From Melioribacter roseus P3M-2 (GTDB taxonomy: Bacteria; Bacteroidota; Ignavibacteria; Ignavibacteriales; Melioribacteraceae), in the NCBI RefSeq assembly GCF_000279145.1, contig NC_018178.1, positions 2,747,800-2,811,799 of the forward strand: a stretch of 64,000 nucleotides of DNA, in the 5' to 3' direction. Both the position numbers and the translations under genes were made by a program. Shown one piece after another: positions 9,605 to 19,650 of the stretch; within the stretch, counting starts at the first letter, position 1, and each line of letters starts with the position of its first letter. The notes beneath the pieces were generated by a model. It ran no database searches. It was not told the origin of the DNA and saw nothing but the letters and a program-made list of their open reading frames with translations.

Positions 9605-11209
9605 ATGATTAAAAAAATAATTTATATAGCGTTAATTTCTTTTGTTACGGTCTTGTCGCAGAGTAAGTCGTATGTATGGATTCCCGACAACGGCGACGGA
9701 ACGTACAAAAATCCGATAATACACGCCGATTATTCCGACCCTGACGTTATTCGCGTAGGCGACGATTATTATATGACCTCGTCGAGTTTTTCGCATTTTC
9801 CGGGTTTGCCGATTCTACATTCAAAAGATCTGGTTAACTGGGAAATAATAGGGCACGCGGTTATAAATTATCCGATTAAGGAATTCGACAAACCGCAGCA
9901 CGGCAACGGTATCTGGGCTCCATGCCTAAGGTATCACAATAACGAATTCTATATTTATTACGGTGACCCTGATTACGGCATTTTCATGACTAAATCAAAA
10001 TCTCCCGAAGGTCCGTGGGAACCGTTGAAATTAATAAGAAAAGCAAAAGGCTGGATAGACCCGTCGCCTTTGTGGGACGACGACGGAAACGCGTATCTTG
10101 TTCATGCATGGGCTCGCAGCCGCTCCGGTATTAAACACAGATTGACTCTGCATAAAATGAGTCCCGACGGCGAATCGCTGCTCGACGAAGGCGTTTTGAT
10201 TTATTGCGATTCGGTAAAACACCCTACTTTAGAAGGACCGAAATTTTATAAACGCAACGGATATTATTACATCTTTGCGCCTGCAGGCGGGGTTCGGAAC
10301 GGGTGGCAGGTTGCGCTGCGATCTAAAAATATATACGGTCCGTATGAGGACAAGGTGGTGCTCGAACAGGGTTCCACAAACATTAATGGCCCGCATCAGG
10401 GAGGATGGGTGGAAACGCCCGAAGGCGAATCTTGGTTCGTCCATTTTCAGGATAAAGACGCTTACGGCAGAATTGTTCATTTGCAGCCGATGCGTTGGGA
10501 GGACGATTGGCCTGTAATGGGAATTGATTACGACGGCAACGGAATCGGAGAACCTGTTTTGAATTATAAAAAACCGAAAGTCGCCGTTAATTCCGAAATT
10601 AAAACGCCTCAAACAAACGACGAATTTGATTCCGATTATCCCGGTTTACAGTGGCAGTGGCAGGCTAATTTCGATACGTCATGGACAAGTAGAAAAGTAA
10701 GGAACGGATGGCTTCGGTTCTACTCGCAAACTGTAAGCGATTCGATTCGTAATCTTTGGAACGCGCCGCAATTATTAATGCAAAAATTTCCCGCATCGGA
10801 ATTAAAAGCGACTGCTAAACTTGAGTTTAATCCCGGCGCCGATAGTGACTTTGCCGGATTGATTGTCTTCGGTCTTGATTATTCTTATATCGGTATTCAA
10901 AAGACGAATGGCGGTTATTCAATCTATCAGGCAATTAACAAAAATGCGGACAAGGAAGGCGAAGAAATAATTGTAGATGCGGAAAATCTTCCTGTTAATC
11001 TCGTATATTTAAGAGTAAATGTGAGCGAAGGAGGATATTGCAGTTTCGGTTACAGTACGGACAGAATTAATTTTAAAAATTTGGGAAAAAGATTCAAAGC
11101 GCGCGAAGGCAAATGGGTCGGCGCCAAAGTCGGAATTTTTTCTTTGAACTGGAAAGAAAATGAAAACAACGGATACACAGATTTTGATTGGTTCAGATTC
11201 GAACCTTAA
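9605..11209 (+). CDS. GH43 glycoside hydrolase (beta-xylosidase/alpha-arabinosidase type)
   Basis: A 534-residue secreted glycosidase. After a signal peptide the five-bladed GH43 domain shows its three acidic residues: Asp in YSDPDVIRVGDDYYM, Asp in GWIDPSPLWDDDGN and Glu in LEGPKFYKRNGYYY. A C-terminal beta-sandwich (from about residue 330, FDSDYPGLQWQWQ ...) matches the concanavalin-like domain often fused to GH43 xylosidases. It likely removes arabinose or xylose side chains of pectin; the exact sugar is not readable. No T9SS tag is present, so a periplasmic location is likely. It starts five bases after the PL1 stop, consistent with one operon. Confidence 0.88.
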   Translation: MIKKIIYIALISFVTVLSQSKSYVWIPDNGDGTYKNPIIHADYSDPDVIRVGDDYYMTSSSFSHFPGLPILHSKDLVNWEIIGHAVINYPIKEFDKPQHGNGIWAPCLRYHNNEFYIYYGDPDYGIFMTKSKSPEGPWEPLKLIRKAKGWIDPSPLWDDDGNAYLVHAWARSRSGIKHRLTLHKMSPDGESLLDEGVLIYCDSVKHPTLEGPKFYKRNGYYYIFAPAGGVRNGWQVALRSKNIYGPYEDKVVLEQGSTNINGPHQGGWVETPEGESWFVHFQDKDAYGRIVHLQPMRWEDDWPVMGIDYDGNGIGEPVLNYKKPKVAVNSEIKTPQTNDEFDSDYPGLQWQWQANFDTSWTSRKVRNGWLRFYSQTVSDSIRNLWNAPQLLMQKFPASELKATAKLEFNPGADSDFAGLIVFGLDYSYIGIQKTNGGYSIYQAINKNADKEGEEIIVDAENLPVNLVYLRVNVSEGGYCSFGYSTDRINFKNLGKRFKAREGKWVGAKVGIFSLNWKENENNGYTDFDWFRFEP

Positions 11210-11238
11210 TTTTTTACAATAAAAGGCGGGAGTTATTT

Positions 11239-14200
11239 ATGACGGACAAACTCAAAATATTTATTGTAATGTTCTTGGCTCTTGTCGCTCTATCGGCAAT
11301 TACAGAAGCTCAAACAAAGAGCCGTATTATCGGTAGAGTGATCGACGAGCAAACCGGAGAGCCGCTGTTCGGCGCTAACGTAGTAATAAGAGATACTTAT
11401 CTCGGCGCGGCGACGGATATCGACGGTAAGTTCTTTATTGTGAATGTGCCAGTCGGAACATACGATATCCAGATATCGATGATCGGCTACGGTACGCAAA
11501 TTATCGAAAATGTAGTTGTCTCAGCCGACCGCGTTACAAATCTCGAAATTGCTCTCAAACCGTCGGTTATTGAAGGGCAGGAAATTATTATTACAGCAAA
11601 ACGGGACGAACTTCATAAAGAAGTTTCCAATACTCAAATGGTTGTTTCGTCGGGACAGTTGCAAGACGCTTCGGGCGTGAGAGAAATAAACGCGTTCCTT
11701 TCCAAGCTGCCCGGCGTGTCGACGGAAAACGGATTCCTGACGATTAGAGGCGGCAGCGCGGATCAAACAGGCGCTATGGTTAACGGCTTGTCGTACGTTA
11801 ACTCTGCAGTAGGAAATGCCGAGACGTCGATTCCGATGAGCGCCGTTGAACAGGTTTCGTTGCTTTCGGGCGGTTATAATGCCGAATACGGTAATTTCCG
11901 TTCCGGATTAATTAATATTACTACAAAAGGCGGTTCCAAAGACGGATACCACGGAACATTTTCGTTCTCGGCGAATCAGCCGCATTTGAAACGCTTCGGT
12001 CCGTCATTCTACGATCCGCATAACGATGCATTGAGAGCTTATCTCGATCCGGAAGTCTCTTTTATAGGCACAGACGCAGCTTGGGCCGACGACCCTTATA
12101 TGCGCGAACAAAATCCGAAGTTTACTGGCTGGATTACTCAAGCAGAAAATTATAATAGGGGAAAGGATCCTGAAAAGCAAGTAACGCCATTCCAACTCTA
12201 TTTGTTTGCAACATGGATGCATATGGCTGAACCTGATTATGAAGGCTTGCGCAATTTACCCGACGAATTGAAACAACAAATCGGTTATTACGAAATTCCC
12301 GACGAACAAAAAAGTCTTTTTGCATCGCATAGGATGAAAGAAGAAGGAAGAGACTGGAACTTTGACGGCGGCTTCGGCGGTCCTCTGCCGTTGATCGGGA
12401 AATACTTGGGCGACGCTACGTTTTATATATCAAACAATTCAAGCGAGCGTTATTATGTAATGCCTTTGACTTTACGAAGCCAGAAATCGTATACGACCTT
12501 AGCTACAATAAAATCAACTCCTTCGGAAGGCCTTAGCGTTTCTTACAACGGTTTGTGGAAAAGACAAATAGGTCTCAGTCCCGTAAGACCGCCGTGGGGC
12601 GATCCTCCGAACGCAGGCAATGCAGGCGGATTTATGCCGATAAATAATATTAAATATGTAGCCAATAATCCCGAATATTGGTACGATCAATCGTTTTATC
12701 CGATATTAAATCAAACCATTTTAATGAACGGAGTTACGATCAATAAAGTGGTAAGCAACAGCACATACTGGGAATTTACGGCGGGATATCTGTATATTAA
12801 AAATTATTCGCCGACCGGGGACAACCGGGATACATCGATAGTTACTAATTTCGGACCTATTTATGTTGACGAATCCCCGTACGGCAAATGGCAGTTTGCA
12901 TCGCAACATAAAGTTGATGGTTTTACATTCCCGAGCTATGACGCTCCTCCGGGAATACCGCGAAGGTTCTCGCGTAAAGAAGGCGATCTCTACGACAGAA
13001 CCAAGGTAAGACAGTTACAGTTAAAGTTTGATATTGCCTCGCAAATTAACGAGCATAACTTTGTTAAAGCGGGATTGGAATATAACTATATCGATATTAA
13101 ACATAACTTCTGGGAAAAATGGAACCAGAACGCGTATAACACATACGAATTTAATTATCACCGTTGGCCCAGCCAGACTGCCGCTTACATCCAGGATCAA
13201 ATATCGTACGAAGGCTTGGTTGCCAATTTAGGCGTCAGGTTCGATTATTACTACGGAGGCGGAGGCAAGTGGCCCTCGGGCGATCCTTTTGCCGAAGAAG
13301 TATTCAGACCACAGAAAGTAGATACTTCGTTGTTTAGCATATTGGAAGCAGGCAGATCTTATATATGGGAAATCTGGGAACAATATGACAAAGATCACCC
13401 GGGATTTTTGCAGCCGATAAAGAATTTCTTTACAGTCAGTCCGCGTATCGGCGTCTCGTTCCCCGTTACGACTAACTCCAAATTCTATTTTAACTACGGA
13501 CATTTTCGTTCCAATCCGCCCTATTACACAATGTATCTCTACCGTTACAGATATGATAAAAACGGATTGTACGATATGTCTAACCCGAATCTCGAGCCGC
13601 CAAGAACCATCTCCTATGAATTGGGACTGGCTTACAATTTCATGGAAGGTTACCTGATGCAACTTTCCGGATACTATAAAGACATAACCGGGCAAGCCGG
13701 AGAAGTTTCTTACCAAACTTCGAGCGGCACGTTGAATTACGACGGACTTGCAAATAACGAGTACGAAGACATTCAGGGATTTGAAGTCACTCTGTCCAAG
13801 AACGACCAATCGTGGTTCAACTTCTGGGTCAATTTCAATTATATGCTGAGCAAGTCCGGATTGACGGGCAAACAGATAATCTCCGACGTAACAATCAACA
13901 ACGATCAGGAAGGACTTTATCAGGGTAATGAATCGCGTGCGTTGCCGCGTCCTAAAGTAAATGCGAATGTTACATTCCGTTCGCCGATGGATTGGGGTCC
14001 GGAAATTCTCGGCGCAAAGATATTCGGCGGTTGGAGTATGACAATCTTCGGCGAATGGTATGCCGGTTCATACTTCACGTATAATCCTCTGGGCAAACTT
14101 CATATAAGCAATAATATGCAATGGCCCGACTATTATATGGTCGACTTGAAGCTCAACAAAGCCGTCGACGTTGGTCATCTTAAATTAAATTTCTACGTCG

Positions 14201-14487
14201 ACATCAGCAATCTGTTCAATTTCAAAGTCAGTTTAATGCGTTACGAATACGCATTCCAGGACGACAACGACCTGAACAAATATCTTGCGTCGCTTCATCT
14301 GCCGATGTACGATTCGCCCGAATTCGACCAATTGAGAGAAAATCAACCGGGTTATTATATCCCGGGCGACGATAAAGTTGGCGATTTGCGTTCGGACGAT
14401 AAACCATATATAAACGATCCTAATTATTCATTCTGGCTCTTCGGTCAGCCCAGAGACATATGGGTCGGCGTAAGGATTGATTTTTAA
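11239..14487 (+). CDS. TonB-dependent outer-membrane receptor with carboxypeptidase-regulatory-like domain
   Basis: About 1,082 residues. The chosen ATG follows GGCGGGAG and gives a signal peptide ending in TEAQ; an in-frame upstream extension from 11188 lacks these features. A CarboxypepD_reg-like beta-sandwich (IIGRVIDEQTGEPLFGANV ... GYGTQ) precedes the plug (INAFLSKLPGVSTENGFLTIRGG) and a 22-strand-type barrel rich in Tyr/Trp/Asn to the C-terminal VGVRIDF. It probably imports pectin oligomers with energy from TonB. There is no SusD homologue next to it; the following two genes are the usual Ignavibacteria-style companions. Confidence 0.88.
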   Translation: MTDKLKIFIVMFLALVALSAITEAQTKSRIIGRVIDEQTGEPLFGANVVIRDTYLGAATDIDGKFFIVNVPVGTYDIQISMIGYGTQIIENVVVSADRVTNLEIALKPSVIEGQEIIITAKRDELHKEVSNTQMVVSSGQLQDASGVREINAFLSKLPGVSTENGFLTIRGGSADQTGAMVNGLSYVNSAVGNAETSIPMSAVEQVSLLSGGYNAEYGNFRSGLINITTKGGSKDGYHGTFSFSANQPHLKRFGPSFYDPHNDALRAYLDPEVSFIGTDAAWADDPYMREQNPKFTGWITQAENYNRGKDPEKQVTPFQLYLFATWMHMAEPDYEGLRNLPDELKQQIGYYEIPDEQKSLFASHRMKEEGRDWNFDGGFGGPLPLIGKYLGDATFYISNNSSERYYVMPLTLRSQKSYTTLATIKSTPSEGLSVSYNGLWKRQIGLSPVRPPWGDPPNAGNAGGFMPINNIKYVANNPEYWYDQSFYPILNQTILMNGVTINKVVSNSTYWEFTAGYLYIKNYSPTGDNRDTSIVTNFGPIYVDESPYGKWQFASQHKVDGFTFPSYDAPPGIPRRFSRKEGDLYDRTKVRQLQLKFDIASQINEHNFVKAGLEYNYIDIKHNFWEKWNQNAYNTYEFNYHRWPSQTAAYIQDQISYEGLVANLGVRFDYYYGGGGKWPSGDPFAEEVFRPQKVDTSLFSILEAGRSYIWEIWEQYDKDHPGFLQPIKNFFTVSPRIGVSFPVTTNSKFYFNYGHFRSNPPYYTMYLYRYRYDKNGLYDMSNPNLEPPRTISYELGLAYNFMEGYLMQLSGYYKDITGQAGEVSYQTSSGTLNYDGLANNEYEDIQGFEVTLSKNDQSWFNFWVNFNYMLSKSGLTGKQIISDVTINNDQEGLYQGNESRALPRPKVNANVTFRSPMDWGPEILGAKIFGGWSMTIFGEWYAGSYFTYNPLGKLHISNNMQWPDYYMVDLKLNKAVDVGHLKLNFYVDISNLFNFKVSLMRYEYAFQDDNDLNKYLASLHLPMYDSPEFDQLRENQPGYYIPGDDKVGDLRSDDKPYINDPNYSFWLFGQPRDIWVGVRIDF

Positions 14488-14512
14488 TCAGAACAAAACG
14501 GAGATTTTATAA

Positions 14513-16656
14513 ATGAACGGAAAAAATTATTAACGGTAATTGCTTTTCTCTTGCTGGCTTTGCAAGCTGCCTATGCTCAATTGCCGCCGGAAAGAGAAGT
14601 AGCTCTGATGAAAATGGGGCGTGTATGGATCGGAGTTACTGCAAATGCGGATAAAGGTAATTTCGATTACCGCGCCGGTTTCTTCCCGAACGATTACAAC
14701 ATCATCGGCTTCAGAGGTCAATACAGAGAACTCAACACAGGTTCGGGTTTTCAGATCGGCACAACTTCCGAATGGCCTAATCCGTATACCGGATTAATCG
14801 ACACTTTGCCGATTTACGGTCCCACTACGGATGAATTCCCGATAGGTAAAGTAACCAAACCGATGACAAATTATATTCGTTACCGGTATCCCGCGCAGGA
14901 AGTCAATTTTCAATCTGTCGACCTGGAAGACTTCGGCGTTTATGACCCGTCGAAATTTACAGGCGGCACTTACGACCAAATAATTGAGGTGTCGAACGAG
15001 TATGTTTACGGTATCGAAATGCACAGAAAAATTATGGCATGGAGTCAAAATTACAATGACAATTATATAATATTCGAAGTGACTTTTGAAAATAAGTCCG
15101 ATTTTACCTTCGATTCGCTTTATATTAAAATGGAAGGAAACGGAGCAAACAGTTATTACTCGAAAGGGATGACGCCCGCCGTGCCTTACAATGAAAGACC
15201 TGTATTGACAAGAGTATGGAATCATTATTACGGCGGCAGAATAGGCGATACGGCAAGGGTATTTTATCAATATAGCGCAGACGATCCGGATAAGCCGGGC
15301 GACGATATGGGAGCGCCGATCGTTACTCAGGACGGCAGATTGCTCTTCAGCGATATCTATTTCTACTCGATTATACATGCTTCAAAACAACCGTTTACAA
15401 ATCCCGCCGATGACGTAGACGATTTTCTGCAACCGAGAATTACATACGCCGCAACAGCCACAAGAATACCTTACAACGTGGAAAACGACCTTTACGGCAG
15501 TAAAAACTTCTGGGCGCTGGCGGGTGGTTTCTCGGACTATTTCCCGATGACAGGAAATGTTTGGCCGGAGACTCATCACGGCGGAAATTCCGACGAACTT
15601 GGCGTTTATGATTATTCGGATTATCCCGGCGGCACAAAACAGGGCGCCAATCCGATGATGGTAAGCGTTTTCGGTCCGTACGAAAAATTCGAGCCGGGTC
15701 AAAAAATCAGAATTGTTTATGCATCGGGAATAGCCGGTCTGTCGTACCAGAAAGCAATCGAAGTCGGAAAGAAATGGTTGAACAAAACTCTTGAGAATCC
15801 GCCGAATATGCCCGACCCTGAAAAAGGATGGCTGCCTAAAGAATTTGCATTTCCGATTGACGCTACCGAAATGGATAAAATTAAAGACCGTTGGATAAGC
15901 AGCGGTATCGATTCTGTCATGTTAACCGCTTACAGAGCAAAATGGAATTTCGAACATAATTATCAAATACCCCAGGCGCCGCCTCCGCCTTCGGAACTTA
16001 CCGTAACGGGATACGGCGACGGCGTCGAAATCAAATGGTCGTGCCCCGACGCCGAATCGATGCCTAACTTTGCCGGATACCGTATTATGCGCAGAGTGTC
16101 GAATCAGGATACTGTGTTTTATGAAACAATTTACGATTCCGACGCTAACGACAGGGGACTCGAGCACGTCTTCAAAGATCAAACCGTGCTTTACGGCGCT
16201 CAGTATTATTACTATGTACAGTCGAAAGCTAAAATAGACGAGAACGATCCGAATGCCGACCCGACAACGCGCGGCAAGATGCTCTACAGTTCACGCGTTC
16301 TCGTGCCGAATATCTATTGGATAAATCCGCCTCGCCCTTCTTCTGACGATTTGTCGAAAGTAAGAATTGTGCCGAATCCGTATAACATTAACGATCCGCT
16401 CTTAAAAACTTACGGATTTACCGACCAGCGAGGGATTATCTTCTTTAATTTGCCCGGTACATGTACGATTAAAATATTTTCCGAAAACGGCGACCTTGTA
16501 CAAACTATCGTTCACGACGACCCGGCAAAATCCGGTTCGGTTACATGGGATATGCTAACTTCGAGTCAACAGGTAATCAGCAGCGGAGTTTATATTGCCG
16601 TTATCGAAAAACCGAACGGAGAACTGGCATACCATAAATTTGTCGTAGTAAGATAA
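14513..16656 (+). CDS. secreted protein with fibronectin-III-like and C-terminal FlgD/T9SS-like domain, start region frame-broken
   Basis: A large envelope protein following the TonB receptor. The ATG at 14513 with GGAG upstream reads M-N-G-K then hits a stop; one extra A in the A6 run 14521-14526 restores a signal peptide continuing KKLLTVIAFLLLALQAAYAQ. The unbroken frame has no good start. The body (about 700 residues) has no catalytic motif I recognise; around residue 470 lies a fibronectin-III-like module (PPPPSELTVTGYGDGVEIKWS) and the end (VRIVPNPYNI ... GVYIAVIEKPNGELAYHKFVVVR) resembles a FlgD/T9SS-type beta-sandwich. It is likely a surface companion of the receptor, perhaps for substrate binding. 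Function unknown. Confidence 0.7.
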
Positions 16657-16670
16657 GGAGAGCATGAATA

Positions 16671-17684
16671 ATGAAATCAAATAAATTTTTATTGACAATA
16701 GTAATTACTTTGATATTCGGCATTAATTCATTTGCTCAGGTCGGCTTGAATAAACTTGCGCAGAGCACAATGAATTTTATGCTGGTCAGCGTATCGCCCA
16801 AAGCCAGCGCAATGGGCGAAGCTTTCTACGCCGTCGGGAATTCCGCCGATGCAATTTTTTATAATCCTGCCGGCATAGCAAATACAAACAATACTTTCGA
16901 CGTAAGCCTGAATTTTACTCAATGGATTGCCGATATTAATTACCTTGCCGGAGCCGCCGTTTATAATATGGATAGTTACGGCACGCTCGGAATTCATGTG
17001 ATGACTGTCGATTACGGCGAAATAATCGGCACTACTCTTATCGACCCTTCTCAACAAAGTCAATATCCCGACGGATATATTGAAACCGGTCCGCTTTCGA
17101 ATGTGGGCGCCTATTCCTTCGGTCTTACGTATGCAAAGAAAATAAGTCCGCAATTTTCGATCGGAGGCAATATTCGTATAGCAGGTCAGAATCTGGGCGA
17201 GAATCATTTCTTCGACGGAACCGGACGAAAAAATAACGCTACAAAATTGGTCTTCGACGCCGGCGTGCTTTATAATACCGGTTTCAAGGATTTCAGATTC
17301 GGAATGGCTATCAGAAATTTCTCGTCGCAAATTAAAAGGGAAGAAATTGACGAGCAAATGCCGATTGTATTCGCAATGGGCACGGCTATAAATCTCTGGA
17401 AATTCATCGATGAATCTTCGAATAATCAGCAGTTGACATTGGCGGCGGATTTTATGCATTATAACAATTACTCGGAAAGAGTAAATGTAGGCATCGATTA
17501 TACTTTTATGAATCTGATTTCACTTAGAGCAGGCTATCAATCGAATCGGGATATTGCATCGTGGTCCGCAGGAATAGGACTTCAAACGGAATTTGCAGGC
17601 AATAGAATCGAAGTCAATTATTCGTACTCGTATATTAAAATATTCGACAACGTCAACCGGTTATCAGTCAATTTTACATTATAA
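16671..17684 (+). CDS. PorV/PorQ-like outer-membrane beta-barrel protein
   Basis: A 337-residue protein with signal peptide (ending SFAQ) and the pattern of the PorV/PorQ family: AQSTMNFMLVSVSPKASAMGEAFYAVGNSADAIFYNPAG at the N-terminus, then alternating beta-strands ending in an aromatic C-terminal strand (RLSVNFTL). PorV-type proteins are outer-membrane barrels that act with T9SS; this one is linked to the TonB receptor by position. Genes are close (14 bases from the previous stop, 11 to the next start), so co-transcription is likely. A specific T9SS role is inference. Confidence 0.75.
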   Translation: MKSNKFLLTIVITLIFGINSFAQVGLNKLAQSTMNFMLVSVSPKASAMGEAFYAVGNSADAIFYNPAGIANTNNTFDVSLNFTQWIADINYLAGAAVYNMDSYGTLGIHVMTVDYGEIIGTTLIDPSQQSQYPDGYIETGPLSNVGAYSFGLTYAKKISPQFSIGGNIRIAGQNLGENHFFDGTGRKNNATKLVFDAGVLYNTGFKDFRFGMAIRNFSSQIKREEIDEQMPIVFAMGTAINLWKFIDESSNNQQLTLAADFMHYNNYSERVNVGIDYTFMNLISLRAGYQSNRDIASWSAGIGLQTEFAGNRIEVNYSYSYIKIFDNVNRLSVNFTL

Positions 17685-17695
17685 CAGGAGAAAAT

Positions 17696-19639
17696 ATGTT
17701 TCAAAAAGCGATTAACGTTTTCATTGCGGTTTTATTATTCAGCGGTTTATCGAACTGCCAGAGCGAGCAAAAGTTCACCCATGATTTATGGTCGGTTAAA
17801 TTTGCCGAATCGTTTCTGGCAAGGCATCCGGGCGCGGTTACTTACGACCAGTATATGACAAAAGACGATTGGAATTACGAGCAGGGATTAATGCTCGAGT
17901 CGCTCAGAAAGATGTACTACTACACGGGCGAAAAAAAATATTATCGGTTTATTAAAGACAATCTCGATCAGTATATTAACGAAGACGGAAGCATAAGAAC
18001 TTATAAGCTTTCGGACTATAACATCGATAATATAAAACCTGCCGGAGCGGTTCTTTTTGTCTATCAGATAACCGGAGAAGAAAAATATAAAATTGCTCTC
18101 GATACGCTATACAAACAGCTTATAAATATGCCTCGAACGGAAAGCGGCGGATTCTGGCATAAGAAAATTTATCCCTATCAAATGTGGCTCGACGGTCTCT
18201 ATATGGGACAGCCGTTCTATGCCGAATATTCCAAAGTTTTTAATCTCCCGGAAAATTTCGACGATATAACGCATCAGGTTAAACTAGTTTATGAAAAAAC
18301 GCTCGATAAAGAAACCGGTCTTCTCTATCACGCATGGGACGAGAGCCGCCAACAAAAATGGGCTGACCCCGAAACGGGTAAATCGCCGCACTTCTGGGGA
18401 CGGGCAATCGGCTGGTATATGATGGCGCTCGTGGATGTTCTCGACTTTCTGCCTCAAACGCATCCGGATAGACAAGCAATTATCGATATTTTAAACCAAC
18501 AAACAGAAGCGCTCCTTAAAGTAAGGGACGATTCCGCAAATGTATGGTATCAGGTACTGAATATGCACGGGAGAGAAGGAAATTATCTCGAGGCTTCCGC
18601 TTCGTGCATGTTCGTCTATGCTATTGCCAAAGGCGTAAATAACGGCTATTTACCGGAAAAATATTTAGCTGAAGCGCAAAAATCGTTCGAAGGAATTTTA
18701 AAACAATTTGTCAAACTCGAAGACGACGGTTATTATAACCTGTACGGCACATGCCGCGGCGCTGGACTGGGAGGCAAACCGTATCGTGACGGCAGCTACG
18801 AATATTATATTAGCGAGCCGACGAGAATTAATGATTTCAAAGGATACGGTCCTTTGATTATGGCTGCAATGGAACTCGAAAAAGCGGATGCTCTGAGAAG
18901 AAATCAGACAAAAGTCGCTCTCGATAATTACTTCAATAACGAGTACAGAAAAAACAAAGCAACAGGTCAATTGGAACCTTTCCATTATATCTGGGAAGAC
19001 ACCACCGATTCCGGCTATTATGAACTTGGCAAATTATTTACAAAATACGGAGCAAAAATCTCCGAATTGAAAGAAGCTCCTACCGCGGGAAATCTTGCCG
19101 ATTCGGATGTCTATATAATCGTCGACCCCGATACCGAAAAGGAAACCGAAAAACCGAATTATATCGGATCGAAAGATGTGAAAAATATTAATGAATGGGT
19201 TCGAAACGGAGGAATCCTTTTAATTCTCGCTAACGATAAAGGCAACTGCGAATTTGAACATCTGAACAAACTTGCAAATAACTTCGGGTTTACTTTTAAC
19301 GAAGTCAGTCTGAATCGTGTGGACGGCAAAAAATACGATATGGGCGCATTTGTCAATTTACCGTTTAATCCTGTATTCGCCGGAGTTGATAAAATCTATA
19401 TGAAGGAGATTTCCACAATAAACAATCCGGAACCGGTCGAAACTCTTCTTAAAAAAGAAGGACAGGCTGTTATGATTTTTAAGAAAGTAGGCAAAGGTTA
19501 TTTGTTTGCCGTAGGGGATCCGTGGATTTATAACGAGTATATCGACAATCGCAGATTGCCCGAAGATTTTCAAAATTATAGAGCCGCCGAAAACTGGGTA
19601 AAATGGATCCTGCAACTTGATTATGTTTCAGAAAATTAA
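17696..19639 (+). CDS. GH105 unsaturated rhamnogalacturonyl hydrolase with C-terminal GATase-like domain
   Basis: A 647-residue two-domain protein. Residues about 30-400 are a GH105 (YteR/YesR-type) alpha/alpha barrel that removes the unsaturated uronic acid left by pectate or rhamnogalacturonan lyases. The key Asp lies in YQMWLDGLYMGQPF; HAWDESRQQKWADPETG, FWGRAIGWYMMALVD and LEASASCMFVYAIAKG are also typical. Residues about 430-640 form a second domain (DSDVYIIVDPDTEKE, VNEW-type strand, GGILLILANDKGN, GKGYLFAVGDPWIYNEY) like DUF4350/glutamine-amidotransferase folds without a catalytic Cys. The N-terminus ends LSNCQ and might be lipidated, though Asn before Cys is unusual. Confidence 0.88.
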   Translation: MFQKAINVFIAVLLFSGLSNCQSEQKFTHDLWSVKFAESFLARHPGAVTYDQYMTKDDWNYEQGLMLESLRKMYYYTGEKKYYRFIKDNLDQYINEDGSIRTYKLSDYNIDNIKPAGAVLFVYQITGEEKYKIALDTLYKQLINMPRTESGGFWHKKIYPYQMWLDGLYMGQPFYAEYSKVFNLPENFDDITHQVKLVYEKTLDKETGLLYHAWDESRQQKWADPETGKSPHFWGRAIGWYMMALVDVLDFLPQTHPDRQAIIDILNQQTEALLKVRDDSANVWYQVLNMHGREGNYLEASASCMFVYAIAKGVNNGYLPEKYLAEAQKSFEGILKQFVKLEDDGYYNLYGTCRGAGLGGKPYRDGSYEYYISEPTRINDFKGYGPLIMAAMELEKADALRRNQTKVALDNYFNNEYRKNKATGQLEPFHYIWEDTTDSGYYELGKLFTKYGAKISELKEAPTAGNLADSDVYIIVDPDTEKETEKPNYIGSKDVKNINEWVRNGGILLILANDKGNCEFEHLNKLANNFGFTFNEVSLNRVDGKKYDMGAFVNLPFNPVFAGVDKIYMKEISTINNPEPVETLLKKEGQAVMIFKKVGKGYLFAVGDPWIYNEYIDNRRLPEDFQNYRAAENWVKWILQLDYVSEN

Positions 19640-19650
19640 GAGAGATATCT

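Noticed and set aside
13228..13809. 193-residue minus-strand frame within the TonB receptor
   Set aside because: Shadow of the receptor reading frame; composition unlike a real protein and no start signal.
14794..15378. 194-residue minus-strand frame
   Set aside because: Lies wholly inside the TonB companion gene in the opposite strand; no supporting signal.
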